Assembly (NCBI GenBank): GCA_013388545.1
Contig: JACAFB010000004.1
Coordinates: 1-55,910, forward strand
DNA: 55,910 bases
Direction of reading: 5' to 3'
Source: Ignavibacteriaceae bacterium
GTDB taxonomy: Bacteria > Bacteroidota > Ignavibacteria > Ignavibacteriales > Ignavibacteriaceae
Made by a program: the position numbers and the translations under genes. Each line of letters opens with the position of its first letter. Within the stretch, counting starts at the first letter, position 1. Below the pieces are notes generated by a model. It was not told the DNA's origin and did not search any database. It saw only the letters and a list, made by a program, of their open reading frames with translations. Below are positions 36,418 to 45,839 of the stretch, in pieces.

Positions 36418-36906
36418 TTATTTCTTAGGTAGTGATAAAGACCCAGGAATTCCCATCAAAGGGAAATCTTTTCTGAGCGGATGATATTCAAAATCTTCAG
36501 GCAAATAAATTCTCCTAAGATCGGGATGATTATTAAATTTAATTCCATACATATCCCAGCTTTCCCTCTCAAACCAATTTGCAGATTTCCAGACTGAAGT
36601 GACTGAATCAACTGAGCAATCTGATTCATCGAGATCAGTTTTAATTCTTAGCCGGAAATTATTTTTTAGAGAATAAATATGATAAACTACAGTAAATCTG
36701 TTTTTTCTCTTCGCCCAATCGATTGCTGTAATATCTTCACATAATTCGAATAAGAGTTCGGGATCGTTTTTCAGGAAGTTACAAACTGCAACTATATTTT
36801 TTTTATCTATCTGAAGAACACATTCATTCTTGTAATCAGAAAATGTTAATGACTCGCCGGGAAATTTTTCCTGCACTTTTCTTATTAAAATCTCTCTAAA
36901 ATCCAT
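36418..36906 (-). CDS. nuoC: NADH-quinone oxidoreductase subunit C
   Basis: NuoC is the 30-kDa-type subunit of the connecting module. The 162 residues contain the family signature split as WFERESWDMYGIKF, NNHPDLRRIYLP and HPLRKDFPL. The N-terminal 70 residues are less conserved and include the KNDPELLFELCEDITAIDW strand-helix pair. It is separated from nuoB by 5 bases and from nuoD by 8. It is not fused to NuoD, unlike the enterobacterial NuoCD. Confidence 0.97.
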   Translation of the reverse strand: MDFREILIRKVQEKFPGESLTFSDYKNECVLQIDKKNIVAVCNFLKNDPELLFELCEDITAIDWAKRKNRFTVVYHIYSLKNNFRLRIKTDLDESDCSVDSVTSVWKSANWFERESWDMYGIKFNNHPDLRRIYLPEDFEYHPLRKDFPLMGIPGSLSLPKK

Positions 36907-36911
36907 CTGAA

Positions 36912-37433
36912 TTAATTATTTTGAATTATTGGAAGATCAGGCAATTTTAAATCTTTGAATTCTCTGGCTTTGCTTCTGCCAATTTTCCCCTGAATCTGAA
37001 TTAAAGCATTCAATAAATTATCAGGACGGGGAGGGCATCCTGCAAGGTAAACATCAACAGGCAGAAACTGATCAATTCCCTGAACAACTGAATATGACCG
37101 GTACATTCCGCCGGTTGAGGTGCAGGCTCCCATAGCAATTACCCACTTGGGGTCGGGCATCTGATCATAAATTTTACGGACTACGTGAGACATTTTGTAA
37201 GTCACCGTTCCCGCTACAATCATAAGGTCACATTGGCGGGGAGTAAATCTCATAACTTCTGAACCAAATCTTGCAATGTCATATTTAGGATCACCAACAG
37301 CCATCATTTCAATCGCACAGCAGGATATTCCCATTGGCATTGGCCAAACAGAATTTTTTCTTGACCAGGCTATCAGTGCATCTAACTTTGTTGTAAAAAA
37401 TCCATCATTAGTTAATTTAGATTCTAATCCCAT
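36912..37433 (-). CDS. nuoB: NADH-quinone oxidoreductase subunit B
   Basis: NuoB holds cluster N2, the last electron carrier before quinone. Ligands are the tandem cysteines C38-C39 ([10 protein letters not shown]), C104 ([10 protein letters not shown]) and C133 (LAGCPPRPD). The 173 residues are typical. [21 protein letters not shown] is seen as RFGSEVMRF and [12 protein letters not shown]. The start codon lies inside the end of nuoA (10-base overlap), so the pair is translationally coupled. Confidence 0.98.
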   Translation of the reverse strand: MGLESKLTNDGFFTTKLDALIAWSRKNSVWPMPMGISCCAIEMMAVGDPKYDIARFGSEVMRFTPRQCDLMIVAGTVTYKMSHVVRKIYDQMPDPKWVIAMGACTSTGGMYRSYSVVQGIDQFLPVDVYLAGCPPRPDNLLNALIQIQGKIGRSKAREFKDLKLPDLPIIQNN

Positions 37434-37792
37434 TTGAAGCCACCTTTCTTATAGACGTATAAATATCCAAGTTCTAAAACAACTAAAAATATAAACATCG
37501 ATATGAAAGCAGAAATTCCAATTTCGCCAAATAAATTTTGAAATTGAACAGCCCAGGGGTAAACAAAAATGACCTCGATATCAAAGATTATGAAAAGCAT
37601 TGCAACAAGGTAATACTTGACCGAGACTCTTTCATTAGTTGAACCAACAGGGGTCATACCACTTTCGTAAGTAGAGAGCTTTTCAGAATTTGGTCTTTGT
37701 GGCCCGAAAATTCCAGAGGAGAGAACGGTGGCTACGGCAAAACCAATTGCAACAATTAAGACAACAAAAATTGGAATGTATTCTATTATCAT
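37424..37792 (-). CDS. nuoA: NADH-quinone oxidoreductase subunit A
   Basis: NuoA is a small membrane subunit of the proton-pumping arm. The 122 residues have three transmembrane helices (about 4-27, 62-82 and 92-112). The conserved loop [21 protein letters not shown] (in parts YESGMTPVG and ERVSVKYYL) and [14 protein letters not shown] carry the invariant acidic residues. It heads the nuoABCDEF run, with a good promoter 26-56 bases upstream. It is the only subunit of the membrane arm encoded in the window. Confidence 0.97.
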   Translation of the reverse strand: MIIEYIPIFVVLIVAIGFAVATVLSSGIFGPQRPNSEKLSTYESGMTPVGSTNERVSVKYYLVAMLFIIFDIEVIFVYPWAVQFQNLFGEIGISAFISMFIFLVVLELGYLYVYKKGGFKWD

Positions 37793-37817
37793 TCGGATTT
37801 TGGTAAAAATTTGAAGG

Positions 37818-37848
37818 CAAAGTTATCCAAATAAAGCTTGATTGTCAA
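37818..37848 (-). promoter_or_regulatory. Bacteroidetes-type promoter of the nuo operon
   Basis: On the minus strand TTG (37848-37846), a 20-base spacer and TAACTTTG (37825-37818) match -33/-7. It lies in the 98-base gap between the glycosyltransferase gene and nuoA, 26 bases from the nuoA ATG, giving a very short leader. Confidence 0.62.
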
Positions 37849-37890
37849 TTTAAACTGCCGGTTATTATTTACAATTTCACAGAATTTTGA

Positions 37891-39501
37891 TCATTTTTTC
37901 AGCCTATACAAAACGGCCGGCGGATTGTTAAAAAACACAACAGTTTCCAGACCGGGATGCTGTAAATTCGGATTAAGTAAATACATGAATTCCCTTCTTA
38001 AACCAGCTTCAACAGGACTGAAATAGAGGTAATCCACATTCTTTTTGTTCAACTCTGAAATGAGCTCTTCGTGAGAATTAACCAAGGGTAAAAGTGAAAA
38101 CTCCATATCCAAATAGTACGCTATATGGGGTTTTCTGGCCGCAATTTTACTACCCTTCTGTTCTTCAGGAACATTTTTATCGTACCATTCCTTCAAGATC
38201 AGAATTTCCTGAGGTCCTGAGTCAATTCTTTCTACATTAAATCCGTAGGCTTCAATTATTGCGAAGGAAATAATGAATACGGTTAGTAAAATAATTAACT
38301 GCTTCGGCATGAATTTTTTCAGCGATAAGTTTCCAGAATGAAGTGCCGAGACTGCAAAGAAAACATAAAATGGTATCAGAAAAAGCGAAAATCTCTCACT
38401 ATAAAAAACAAGCAAAAGCAAAAGAAAGAAGAAAAGATTAACCAGCACATAGCTATTAAAAACTGTTGTTAACGGCTTGTGCGGCTTGCTGAAAATGAAA
38501 AATACCAGACCAAGGATCGTAAATATTCCAATGTGCCACCCAATTAGAATTTCCATATCTTTTAAGAAATGATCGGCAATATTTCCAATCACTGTTGAAA
38601 CAAATTTTCCGGGATCTGCAAAAACAACATCGGTCAACGATTTCATTTTGCTGCTTTCACTGAACCAGAATTCATCCCAGCTAACTTTTTCTTTACCATA
38701 AATTTCGTAAGCAATGTTCTTATAATTCTCATTGTAAAAGAATGACCCTTTTTCACTCAGGCAATAAAAACCCCAGGGGGAGAAAGTAATAATAAACACG
38801 AAACAAAAAATCAGTACAGCTTTAATTCGCTCTTTCCAGCTTATTTTCCAATGATTTATAAACAAGATTGCAAGCACAAAACTTGCTAAAAATATTCCGT
38901 TGTATCTGGTCAGATAAGAAAGTCCTCCAAAAAATGCTGCAAGAAGCAGGTTTTTATAATTAGGTTCGTTGCTTTTAAAGAAAAAGTACAGTGTTATGAC
39001 TGCAAGTGCGTTGAAGAACATATCGGTACCGGCGCTGTAGCTGTACTGAATAAAAATCGGATTAAAAAAAAGCAGAATTGTTGTGATCAGTGATATCTTT
39101 GAATCAGAAATTCTTTTGAGAGTTTCAAAAGTAAAATAGATAACTATCGAAGCCGAAAATACCCCTAAAAAAATTCCGGCGGAGAAAAAATCAGGAAAAG
39201 CCAATGAAAAAATGCCCAGAGCAATCGGATACAAGGGACCCCTGAACTGATCTATTACAATTATTCCTTCAAGAAATTTTTTTGCTGCGTGGACGTATCC
39301 CCAAAAGAAATCAGTTTCAACTCCATAGTCCCCGATTTTATGATAAGTAAAACTAATTATAGAAATAATAATCAGATAAGCTGCTGCAATGAATAGTCCA
39401 AAGTGTTTGTTTTCAACAATCGAGTTTAAATTGGATAGAAAGGATTGAGATTTCGACTTAACCTGTCTGACTTCTTTTTTCTTTTGGTTCTTCTTTGTCA
39501 T
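37891..39501 (-). CDS. GT39/ArnT-like membrane glycosyltransferase
   Basis: This 536-residue protein has about ten hydrophobic helices. After a lysine-rich cytoplasmic N-terminus and the first helix comes an Asp/Glu-containing loop, YGVETDFFWGYVHAAKKFLEG, given as YGVETDFFWG and YVHAAKKFLEG. It is followed by FRGPLYPIALG, the arrangement of GT-C transferases of the PMT/ArnT family. YSYSAGTDMFFNAL and GLSYLTRYNG are further family-like loops. The C-terminal 100 residues are a soluble outer domain. Such enzymes transfer sugars from polyprenyl phosphate to lipids or proteins outside the membrane. Donor and acceptor are unknown. It is upstream of nuoA but separated from it by a promoter. Confidence 0.8.
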   Translation of the reverse strand: MTKKNQKKKEVRQVKSKSQSFLSNLNSIVENKHFGLFIAAAYLIIISIISFTYHKIGDYGVETDFFWGYVHAAKKFLEGIIVIDQFRGPLYPIALGIFSLAFPDFFSAGIFLGVFSASIVIYFTFETLKRISDSKISLITTILLFFNPIFIQYSYSAGTDMFFNALAVITLYFFFKSNEPNYKNLLLAAFFGGLSYLTRYNGIFLASFVLAILFINHWKISWKERIKAVLIFCFVFIITFSPWGFYCLSEKGSFFYNENYKNIAYEIYGKEKVSWDEFWFSESSKMKSLTDVVFADPGKFVSTVIGNIADHFLKDMEILIGWHIGIFTILGLVFFIFSKPHKPLTTVFNSYVLVNLFFFLLLLLVFYSERFSLFLIPFYVFFAVSALHSGNLSLKKFMPKQLIILLTVFIISFAIIEAYGFNVERIDSGPQEILILKEWYDKNVPEEQKGSKIAARKPHIAYYLDMEFSLLPLVNSHEELISELNKKNVDYLYFSPVEAGLRREFMYLLNPNLQHPGLETVVFFNNPPAVLYRLKK

Positions 39502-39605
39502 TCAATTATTCACTTATATTTTTAATACTAATTTAGTAAAGATTAATTTTTAACTCGATTTTTGTTCATCAAATTACTAAATAATATTAAAATATTTTTC
39601 CTTTG

Positions 39606-40586
39606 ATGGCAATCAGAAAATATTATCTCCTGGCATTCACTTCTCTTGCTTTAACCGCTTGTGAAAGGGATTCATTCATCTCAGGTTCAGATGATGGAAT
39701 CGCACCGGCGGTTCCTACAAACTTTGTAGTATTTCTTGCAGAAGACGGCGACATTATTTTGAATTGGGACGCAAATGTTGAAAAAGATTTGAAAGGCTAT
39801 AATGTTTGGAGAAAAACCGATTCAACTGATTACAGCTTCCTCGATTTTACCCAGGATGATTACTATATCGATGACTCACTGAATTATTCAACAAAATATT
39901 TTTATAAAATTTCCTCTGTTGATTTCTTCGGACTTGAAAGTTCTTATACAGATGAAGTAAGCGCTGTACCTGAAAATAAGAATCCGCCGCGAACACCGCT
40001 AAATCTGAAAATCAATGCAAGAAACTGGGAAGGACATAAGTCAATATTTTTGAGCTGGAAGTCTAATCCCGAATCAGATTTAGCCGGCTACAGGATTTAT
40101 CGTTCTGAAAATGCCAACTTTATTGTTGACAGCAGCACATATCTGAGATTTGTTCCAAATAATTCTTTCGAAGATACGAACAGCACTTTATCATTTTATA
40201 AAAATTACTTCTATAAAATTACAGCGGTTGACAAAGGTGATTTATCAAGCTCACCTGCACAAGAAGTTACTGACATGATTTATGAAGAAGCTTTACAAAT
40301 CTTTCCTGAGAATAATTCAGAAGTATTACCATTTAGTGATTTAAAGATCAGATCAATAGGAGTTCCGGCGAGATATTTAATCGTTGTACAGGAAAATGAA
40401 TTTTTTGGTGAAATTTGGAGGAATGAATTCAGTTATATCGGTTTATATGATACATTATCCATTCGATTTAATCCGCAATACATTGAACCCTACAGAAATT
40501 ATTACTGGCGCATAATTACTTATTATCCAAACAGCAGTGAACCTAATAGTATTTCCAGACTATATAAATTCAAGATAAAATATTGA
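39606..40586 (+). CDS. Lipoprotein with two fibronectin type III domains
   Basis: The 326-residue protein has a lipoprotein signal ending LALTAC (Cys near 19). Two FN3 domains follow, about 33-120 and 128-220. The first has LNWDANVEKDLKGYNVWRK and the second LSWKSNPESDLAGYRIYRS, which look like a duplicated unit. The last 100 residues form a separate beta-rich domain ending YWRIITYYPNSSEPNSISRL and a short strand. It is probably on the outer face of the outer membrane or in the periplasm. I start at ATG 39606, directly after an in-frame TTG. Its stop overlaps the start of the next gene by 4 bases (TTGA), so both are likely one functional unit. Confidence 0.83.
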   Translation: MAIRKYYLLAFTSLALTACERDSFISGSDDGIAPAVPTNFVVFLAEDGDIILNWDANVEKDLKGYNVWRKTDSTDYSFLDFTQDDYYIDDSLNYSTKYFYKISSVDFFGLESSYTDEVSAVPENKNPPRTPLNLKINARNWEGHKSIFLSWKSNPESDLAGYRIYRSENANFIVDSSTYLRFVPNNSFEDTNSTLSFYKNYFYKITAVDKGDLSSSPAQEVTDMIYEEALQIFPENNSEVLPFSDLKIRSIGVPARYLIVVQENEFFGEIWRNEFSYIGLYDTLSIRFNPQYIEPYRNYYWRIITYYPNSSEPNSISRLYKFKIKY

Positions 40587-42496
40587 AGCTTTTCAAGAAT
40601 ACAATTATCACTGGAGTCCTCGGGATTCTATTCCTTTTTACTTCAATGGTGAAATGCCAGCAGGATAGTCTTGAACTGCTGATTTTACATTCAGCTCCGA
40701 ATATTCTTTTTACTAATCTGTCGAAACAACTGAATACTTATAATCTTCGATCCGGATTTCTTTATTCATCAAATACTGAAACGTTCAGTTTAAAGGTTCA
40801 GGAGAATTTTAATTCGAGTTTTATAAAATCAACAACAAAAAATATCAGGGATGAACAAGCATTAAAAATTAAAACATTATATAGAATCAATAACAATCTG
40901 CTCGCAGGATTGGATGTTTTAAGCAACATATTATCGGACAACAGGCGAATTGAGATCAATCAGGCTTCTGTTTCAAGCGCAATTTTATTTGCACAATATA
41001 TGCCTGAAGAGTTTCTGCTGATTGATCCGTTTTTTGGCTATTCATTTAACAGACAAATCGGAGAAGCAGACAATGGATATGTTTATGGGTCTGAGGCTCT
41101 GCTGAATAATTACAGGTTATCGGATTTTAATCTGCAATCGGCATTAAGATTTAATAATGAAGATATATCGCCCAGAAAAAATTTCTTAAGATATATTAAC
41201 GTTGCGGCGTCCAAAGAGTTTAATCAGTTTGTAAGCAATACTTTTGAAGGTAAATTTATACAAAAGAGAAAAGATTTTTATTATACTGCTGACTCAGTGA
41301 CAGCAAATGAATTCGGTATTAAAAACAATATTCAAAGCCGGATTGAAACCACGTACTTTCTTCAGAATAAACTGCAGCTTAACCAGATATTCGATTTACT
41401 CGATGTTAATTTTATTTCGAGACTAAATTGGAGAATTATTGACAGAGACACCCGCTACAGGTCAAAGTCAATAAGATCCGGTAATATTTTCGATTCAAAA
41501 ATCGAAGAACTTAAATTAGAAGTTGAATCTGCCACCTCATACAGATCGGATTTTTTCTCGGGTACTTTGATAGCTATTTATTCGGAACGAGATGAAAAGA
41601 ATATTACAAAAAAGTTTGAAGGCATAGACGAAAGTTTTTTTGAACAAAGATCAGACCTGGAAAAAAGAAAAAACAACATATCGTTCAGGTCTGCAATTGC
41701 TTTTAATGGAGACTTATTTATTTCAGGCAATGACCGGATTAATATCAGCTTATTTCAAAGCAAGTTAAAATATGACACACCAAGCATTGAAAATGATGAT
41801 GACCGTGATGAAATTTTATCAATAGCCAGATTAAGATATCTTAAAAAAGTTAGTCCATTTTTCGAAGCAATTATTAGCGCCGAAGGATCAATCAGTCATG
41901 TGGTTTATATTTTTGCTTCCAGAAGTTCAAATAATTACATAAACAGGACGTTGAAATTATCTGCAGGCGGAATTTATTCTGGCAGCAGATTAATTTCCAG
42001 GAATATTTTTGAAGTTTCAGCAAACTACACGGTTTATGATTTTGAAGACATCAATCCAAATTTTCAAAGTTTTTCTTTCAGGCAATTCTCTGCAACGGAT
42101 TCTACAGTATTGTTTCTCTCTAAAAGAATGAGTATCGAATTACTTGGTTTTATTAAGCTATCTGAACAGGGAGATTTAAAGTGGGCCGAGTTTTCAACCA
42201 GACCTACCCGATTCGTTGAGGAAATCTTTATCGAATCAAAGATATTTGCTCTTTTTAATAAATTAAAGACAGGAATCGGTGTTCGATTCTTTGCTCTTTC
42301 AAACTACAATTATAAGGTTAAAGAAAAGCTGATCGATAGTCGTTACTCCAGTATTGGTCCTCTTACCGAAATCACTTATTCAGTAATTGAAAAAATAAAT
42401 TTAAGATTGTATGGGTGGTACGAAATAATCTCTGAGAGGAACTCATTACAGCGTGAACAAGCAAATCTTAACTTTGAGCTGCAATGGAATTTCTGA
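40583..42496 (+). CDS. Outer-membrane beta-barrel candidate
   Basis: I do not recognise a family for this 637-residue protein. It has a signal peptide (hydrophobic run 9-21, likely cut after VKC or CQ near 26). The rest is a succession of short amphipathic strands with alternating aromatics and many Asn/Arg turns. It ends in a strand with terminal Phe (LNFELQWNF), the usual outer-membrane barrel ending. There is no TonB plug. The start is TTG overlapping the stop of the FN3 lipoprotein gene (TTGA), which implies coupled translation. A complex of the lipoprotein with this barrel is a reasonable guess. Confidence 0.68.
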   Translation: MKLFKNTIITGVLGILFLFTSMVKCQQDSLELLILHSAPNILFTNLSKQLNTYNLRSGFLYSSNTETFSLKVQENFNSSFIKSTTKNIRDEQALKIKTLYRINNNLLAGLDVLSNILSDNRRIEINQASVSSAILFAQYMPEEFLLIDPFFGYSFNRQIGEADNGYVYGSEALLNNYRLSDFNLQSALRFNNEDISPRKNFLRYINVAASKEFNQFVSNTFEGKFIQKRKDFYYTADSVTANEFGIKNNIQSRIETTYFLQNKLQLNQIFDLLDVNFISRLNWRIIDRDTRYRSKSIRSGNIFDSKIEELKLEVESATSYRSDFFSGTLIAIYSERDEKNITKKFEGIDESFFEQRSDLEKRKNNISFRSAIAFNGDLFISGNDRINISLFQSKLKYDTPSIENDDDRDEILSIARLRYLKKVSPFFEAIISAEGSISHVVYIFASRSSNNYINRTLKLSAGGIYSGSRLISRNIFEVSANYTVYDFEDINPNFQSFSFRQFSATDSTVLFLSKRMSIELLGFIKLSEQGDLKWAEFSTRPTRFVEEIFIESKIFALFNKLKTGIGVRFFALSNYNYKVKEKLIDSRYSSIGPLTEITYSVIEKINLRLYGWYEIISERNSLQREQANLNFELQWNF

Positions 42497-42551
42497 TTGT
42501 TAAAAAAATATTTTTTACTATTTTTAAGCCCTAAGTTGAAAGCTATTAATA

Positions 42552-42962
42552 TTGACCGAACGAAAATATAGTCTTGAAATCGAGAGTGATCCTAATCAGC
42601 TGATCACTGTTGAAGAATTTGTAAATTATTTCAGCCGTGATATTGGACTGAATGAAGATCAGATAAACGGATTAATGCTTGCCGTTACTGAAGCCACCAC
42701 AAACGCTATCAGGCATGGGAATAAAAATGACCAGACAAAAACAGTGCTGATTAACGTTACAGCTAACCAGAACATCTTAAAGGTTGTTGTAAAGGACCAG
42801 GGTGTTGGTTTCGACCCCAAGGATGTTCCGGACCCTACCGATTCTGAAAATTTATTAAAAGACTCCGGACGCGGGCTCTACCTTATGCGTGTTTATATGG
42901 ATGATTTACAGTTTAATATAACTCCCGATGGTACAGAAACAATCTTAATACTTCATTTTTAG
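42552..42962 (+). CDS. Anti-sigma/RsbW-like serine kinase (HATPase_c_2)
   Basis: The 136-residue protein is a single GHKL ATPase domain. The N-box is LAVTEATTNAIRHG, the G1 box is VKDQGVGFDP and the G2-like loop is GRGLYLMRVYMDD. This is the architecture of RsbW/SpoIIAB anti-sigma-factor kinases, which phosphorylate a STAS anti-anti-sigma partner. No STAS protein, PP2C phosphatase or sigma factor is encoded nearby, so the partner is elsewhere. The start is TTG with GAAAG about ten bases upstream. It lies 55 bases behind the barrel gene and 106 before mdh. It could regulate envelope or stress genes, which is inference. Confidence 0.88.
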   Translation: MTERKYSLEIESDPNQLITVEEFVNYFSRDIGLNEDQINGLMLAVTEATTNAIRHGNKNDQTKTVLINVTANQNILKVVVKDQGVGFDPKDVPDPTDSENLLKDSGRGLYLMRVYMDDLQFNITPDGTETILILHF

Positions 42963-43068
42963 CAAATCTTAACTTCTATTTTTAATTCCCCCCTTTTCTT
43001 TACCAATTTTACTTTTTAACTTTTGATAGAAATTAATTTATCTAGTAACTACACTCCAGGAGTAAAGC

Positions 43069-44034
43069 ATGAAAAGAAATAAAATTTCAATTATCGGTGC
43101 AGGACAGATTGGTGGTGTTCTTGCTCAATTGATCGCATTAAGACAATTGGGTGACGTAGTTTTATACGATATAATAGAGGATATGCCGCAAGGTAAAGCT
43201 CTTGATATTGTTGAAGCTTCAAGAGTTGATGGTTTTGATGTTTCAATCAGAGGAACAAATGATTACAAAGATATTCAGGGGTCTGATTTAGTTATAGTTA
43301 CCGCAGGATTGCCACGAAAACCCGGAATGAGCAGGGATGACTTACTTGTAACAAACGCAAAAATAATGCAGACAGTAGCAGAGAACGTCAAGAAATACTG
43401 CCCGGGATCCATCTCAATTATAATTTCGAATCCACTTGATGCAATGGTGACTCTATTTCAGAAAATCACAGGATTTCCTCATAACAAAGTAATCGGTCAG
43501 GCAGGAGTACTGGATTCCTCGAGATTCGCTACCTTTATCAGCTGGGAGCTGGGAGTATCTGTAAAAGACGTTAATGCTCTGGTACTCGGTGGCCATGGCG
43601 ATACTATGGTTCCTATTGTAAGGTATGCTAACGTTAATGGTATTCCTGTAATGGAACTGCTTGAGAAAAAATACAAGGATAAAGCAAAAGCTGAAGAGGT
43701 TATGAAAGCTATGGTCGAAAGAACAAAAATGGCAGGCGGAGAAGTTGTTAAACTTTTAAAAACCGGCTCTGCTTTCTATTCACCCGCTTCATCTTCAATC
43801 GCTATGGCAGAAGCAATTATTTTCGATGAAAAGAGGGTTTTACCAGTTTGTGCATTTATCAACGGTGAATTTAATGTTTCTGGGTATTATGTAGGAGTTC
43901 CTGCAGTAATTGGGGCAAACGGCGTTGAATCAATTATTGAATTCTCACTAAACGCTGAGGAAAAAGCGCTGCTTGAAAATTCTGTTAGTGCTGTTAAGAG
44001 TTTGGTTGCAGATATGGAGAGACTTGGTTTCTGA
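43069..44034 (+). CDS. mdh: Malate dehydrogenase
   Basis: It interconverts malate and oxaloacetate with NAD. The 321 residues belong to the LDH-like (MDH3) group common in Chlorobi and Bacteroidota. The NAD fold is [12 protein letters not shown] with an aspartate at the end of strand 2 ([13 protein letters not shown]). The substrate loop [10 protein letters not shown] has the Arg pair, with Met consistent with malate rather than lactate specificity. The catalytic His is in LGGHGDTMV. An AGGAG site lies 7 bases before the ATG. A bidirectional terminator follows. Confidence 0.96.
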   Translation: MKRNKISIIGAGQIGGVLAQLIALRQLGDVVLYDIIEDMPQGKALDIVEASRVDGFDVSIRGTNDYKDIQGSDLVIVTAGLPRKPGMSRDDLLVTNAKIMQTVAENVKKYCPGSISIIISNPLDAMVTLFQKITGFPHNKVIGQAGVLDSSRFATFISWELGVSVKDVNALVLGGHGDTMVPIVRYANVNGIPVMELLEKKYKDKAKAEEVMKAMVERTKMAGGEVVKLLKTGSAFYSPASSSIAMAEAIIFDEKRVLPVCAFINGEFNVSGYYVGVPAVIGANGVESIIEFSLNAEEKALLENSVSAVKSLVADMERLGF

Positions 44035-44050
44035 TTATTAAATTAATAAA

Positions 44051-44080
44051 AAAACCCTCCGTTATGGAGGGTTTTTATTT
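44051..44080. terminator. Bidirectional terminator between mdh and rpmA
   Basis: AAAACCCTCC-GTTAT-GGAGGGTTTT (44051-44075) is a 10-base-pair stem with a 5-base loop, T-run on the plus strand (TTTTTATTT) and A-run before it, which reads as T on the minus strand. It sits between two convergent gene ends. Confidence 0.92.
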
Positions 44081-44096
44081 GTTAATTTTAAGTCAC

Positions 44097-44354
44097 TCAA
44101 TTAACAGGATAAACACTAACAAATTGCCTCTCACCTCGTTTAATCTCAAATTTTACTATTCCATCAATAGTAGCAAATAAGGAATCATCTCCACCCTTCT
44201 TAACATTAACGCCAGGATGAAATTTAGTACCTCTTTGCCTTACGATGATATTACCGGCAAGGACTTTTTCACCACCGAATTTTTTAACTCCTAACCGTTG
44301 GGCATTGCTATCACGACCGTTTCTTGATGAACCTTGACCTTTTTTATGTGCCAT
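44097..44354 (-). CDS. rpmA: 50S ribosomal protein L27
   Basis: The 85-residue L27 has the [25 protein letters not shown]-terminus (seen as [14 protein letters not shown] and [10 protein letters not shown]), then ILVRQRGT-type [13 protein letters not shown]. It binds near the peptidyl transferase centre. The N-terminus begins directly after Met with AHKKG, so no cleavable leader of the Firmicutes type is present. An AAAGGAG site precedes the ATG. It lies 15 bases after rplU, the usual order. Confidence 0.98.
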   Translation of the reverse strand: MAHKKGQGSSRNGRDSNAQRLGVKKFGGEKVLAGNIIVRQRGTKFHPGVNVKKGGDDSLFATIDGIVKFEIKRGERQFVSVYPVN

Positions 44355-44369
44355 AAATTTATTTCTCCT

Positions 44370-44678
44370 TTAACCGATCTTTGTAATTTCTATTCTGGTT
44401 AACTGCTGTCTATGTCCGCGTAATTTTCTGTAGCTCGTTCTGATTTTCTTCTTAAAAACAATAACCTTATCATCTTTTAAATGCTCAAGAACTTTAGCGG
44501 TAACTTTGGCACCACTAACATAAGGGCTTCCAACTTTGGTTTCGTTATCAGTACTTAGAACCAAAACCTTATCAAATGATACATTCGATTCCAACTCATT
44601 TTCAAGCCGCGGAACGTAATATTTTTTATTTTCAAAAACTTTGAACTGTTGACCTAAAATATCAACGACTGCAAACAT
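44370..44678 (-). CDS. rplU: 50S ribosomal protein L21
   Basis: L21 is 102 residues and opens MFAVVDILGQQFKVFENKKYYV, given as MFAVVDILGQQFKV and ENKKYYV. It closes with the RKLRGHRQQLTRIEIT tail that contacts 23S rRNA. The LSTDNETKVGSPYVSGAKV block is seen as LSTDNETKVG and PYVSGAKV. AGAGGA lies 3 bases before the ATG. It heads the rplU-rpmA pair. The 111-base gap upstream holds no recognised promoter. Confidence 0.98.
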   Translation of the reverse strand: MFAVVDILGQQFKVFENKKYYVPRLENELESNVSFDKVLVLSTDNETKVGSPYVSGAKVTAKVLEHLKDDKVIVFKKKIRTSYRKLRGHRQQLTRIEITKIG

Positions 44679-44789
44679 ATTATCCTCTTAATAAAAATTC
44701 AGGCGGTAAATTTAATGAAATAAGCTTTATGTGTCAATTAATTACCCGTAAAATATTTAGCCTAAACATTCAGAAAATCAATAAAAAAC

Positions 44790-45839
44790 TCACTTCTTAA
44801 GTCGGAATGAAAATTCACTACCTTTGCCGGGCTCACTTTTAACTTCAATTTTTGAGCCGTGAGCTTCAATGAGGTGCTTTACTATAGCAAGTCCCAAACC
44901 GGTACCCCCAGCTTCTTTTGAGCGAGCTTTATCAACCCGGTAAAAACGTTCAAAAATCCTGTCAATATCATTTTCAGAGATCCCAATTCCGGTATCTCTA
45001 ACGATAATTCTTCCGTGTTTTTGTTCCTCAATCACAAGAATTTCAACCTCCCCCTTTTCAGTGTATTTAATGGCATTTTGAATCAGATTTACTAAAACCT
45101 GCCTGAGTCTGTTTTTATCGCCAAACAGCTGAAGACCGGATCGAGCAGGAGAAAAAATCAAATCTATTCCTTTTTCCCGTGCAACCTTTTGGAATTCAAG
45201 AACCAAAGGAGAAATAAATTCATTAACAACAAAGTATCTGTAACTTAATCTCATTTCCCCTGATTCAATCATCGATATATCAATTAAATCATTAAGCAAA
45301 GTGCTTAGGTGCAATGTATGCTGTTGTGCCTTATCGATGAAGTATTTATTAACTGTATCATCATTCAATGCGCCGTTTAAGAGAGTTTCGAGATAACCCT
45401 GAATTGCAAAAATCGGGGTTCTTAATTCATGAGAGACGTTTGCGAGAAACTCAGTTCTGATTCTTTCAAGTTTTTTCAGGTATTCGATGTCGTTCTTAGT
45501 CTTTTCGAACATAAGTTTAATTTCTTCCTGAAGATTTTTAAGATTCCGACTCATTATTATTTGTTCGGAATTTTGGAACTGATTACCTCTTATTTTTCCG
45601 ATTATATTTTTTATTTGGTCAAGTTCAGATTTTCTTTTTCTGCCAACTATGTTAAGAAAAATCAAACTTGTGATTGTAAAGAGAATAAGAAGGCTGAGGA
45701 ATAAAGAGTTGAATCCAACCAGGAAATAAATGATCAGGATTATTAACAGATACAGAAAAACAAATTCTTTAACATAAATAATAGAGTTGAACAGATTGGT
45801 TTTTATTTCACTCAGCACTTTTAAACCTGTATCCAACAC
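44790..45839 (-). CDS. PhoR-like membrane sensor histidine kinase
   Basis: The 349-residue kinase has two adjacent membrane helices (about 25-65) with almost no periplasmic loop. A coiled-coil linker leads to the HisKA domain with H137 in NVSHELRTP. The ATPase has N-box NLIQNAIKYT, G1 DTGIGIS and G2 GTGLGLAIV. There is no PAS domain, so it probably senses a membrane or cytoplasmic cue through a partner. The start is unsure. GTG at 45839 gives a 32-base overlap with the regulator gene, while a second GTG seven codons later (45818), with AGG about 8 bases before it, gives 11. It pairs with the OmpR/PhoB-type regulator directly upstream. Confidence 0.93.
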   Translation of the reverse strand: MLDTGLKVLSEIKTNLFNSIIYVKEFVFLYLLIILIIYFLVGFNSLFLSLLILFTITSLIFLNIVGRKRKSELDQIKNIIGKIRGNQFQNSEQIIMSRNLKNLQEEIKLMFEKTKNDIEYLKKLERIRTEFLANVSHELRTPIFAIQGYLETLLNGALNDDTVNKYFIDKAQQHTLHLSTLLNDLIDISMIESGEMRLSYRYFVVNEFISPLVLEFQKVAREKGIDLIFSPARSGLQLFGDKNRLRQVLVNLIQNAIKYTEKGEVEILVIEEQKHGRIIVRDTGIGISENDIDRIFERFYRVDKARSKEAGGTGLGLAIVKHLIEAHGSKIEVKSEPGKGSEFSFRLKK

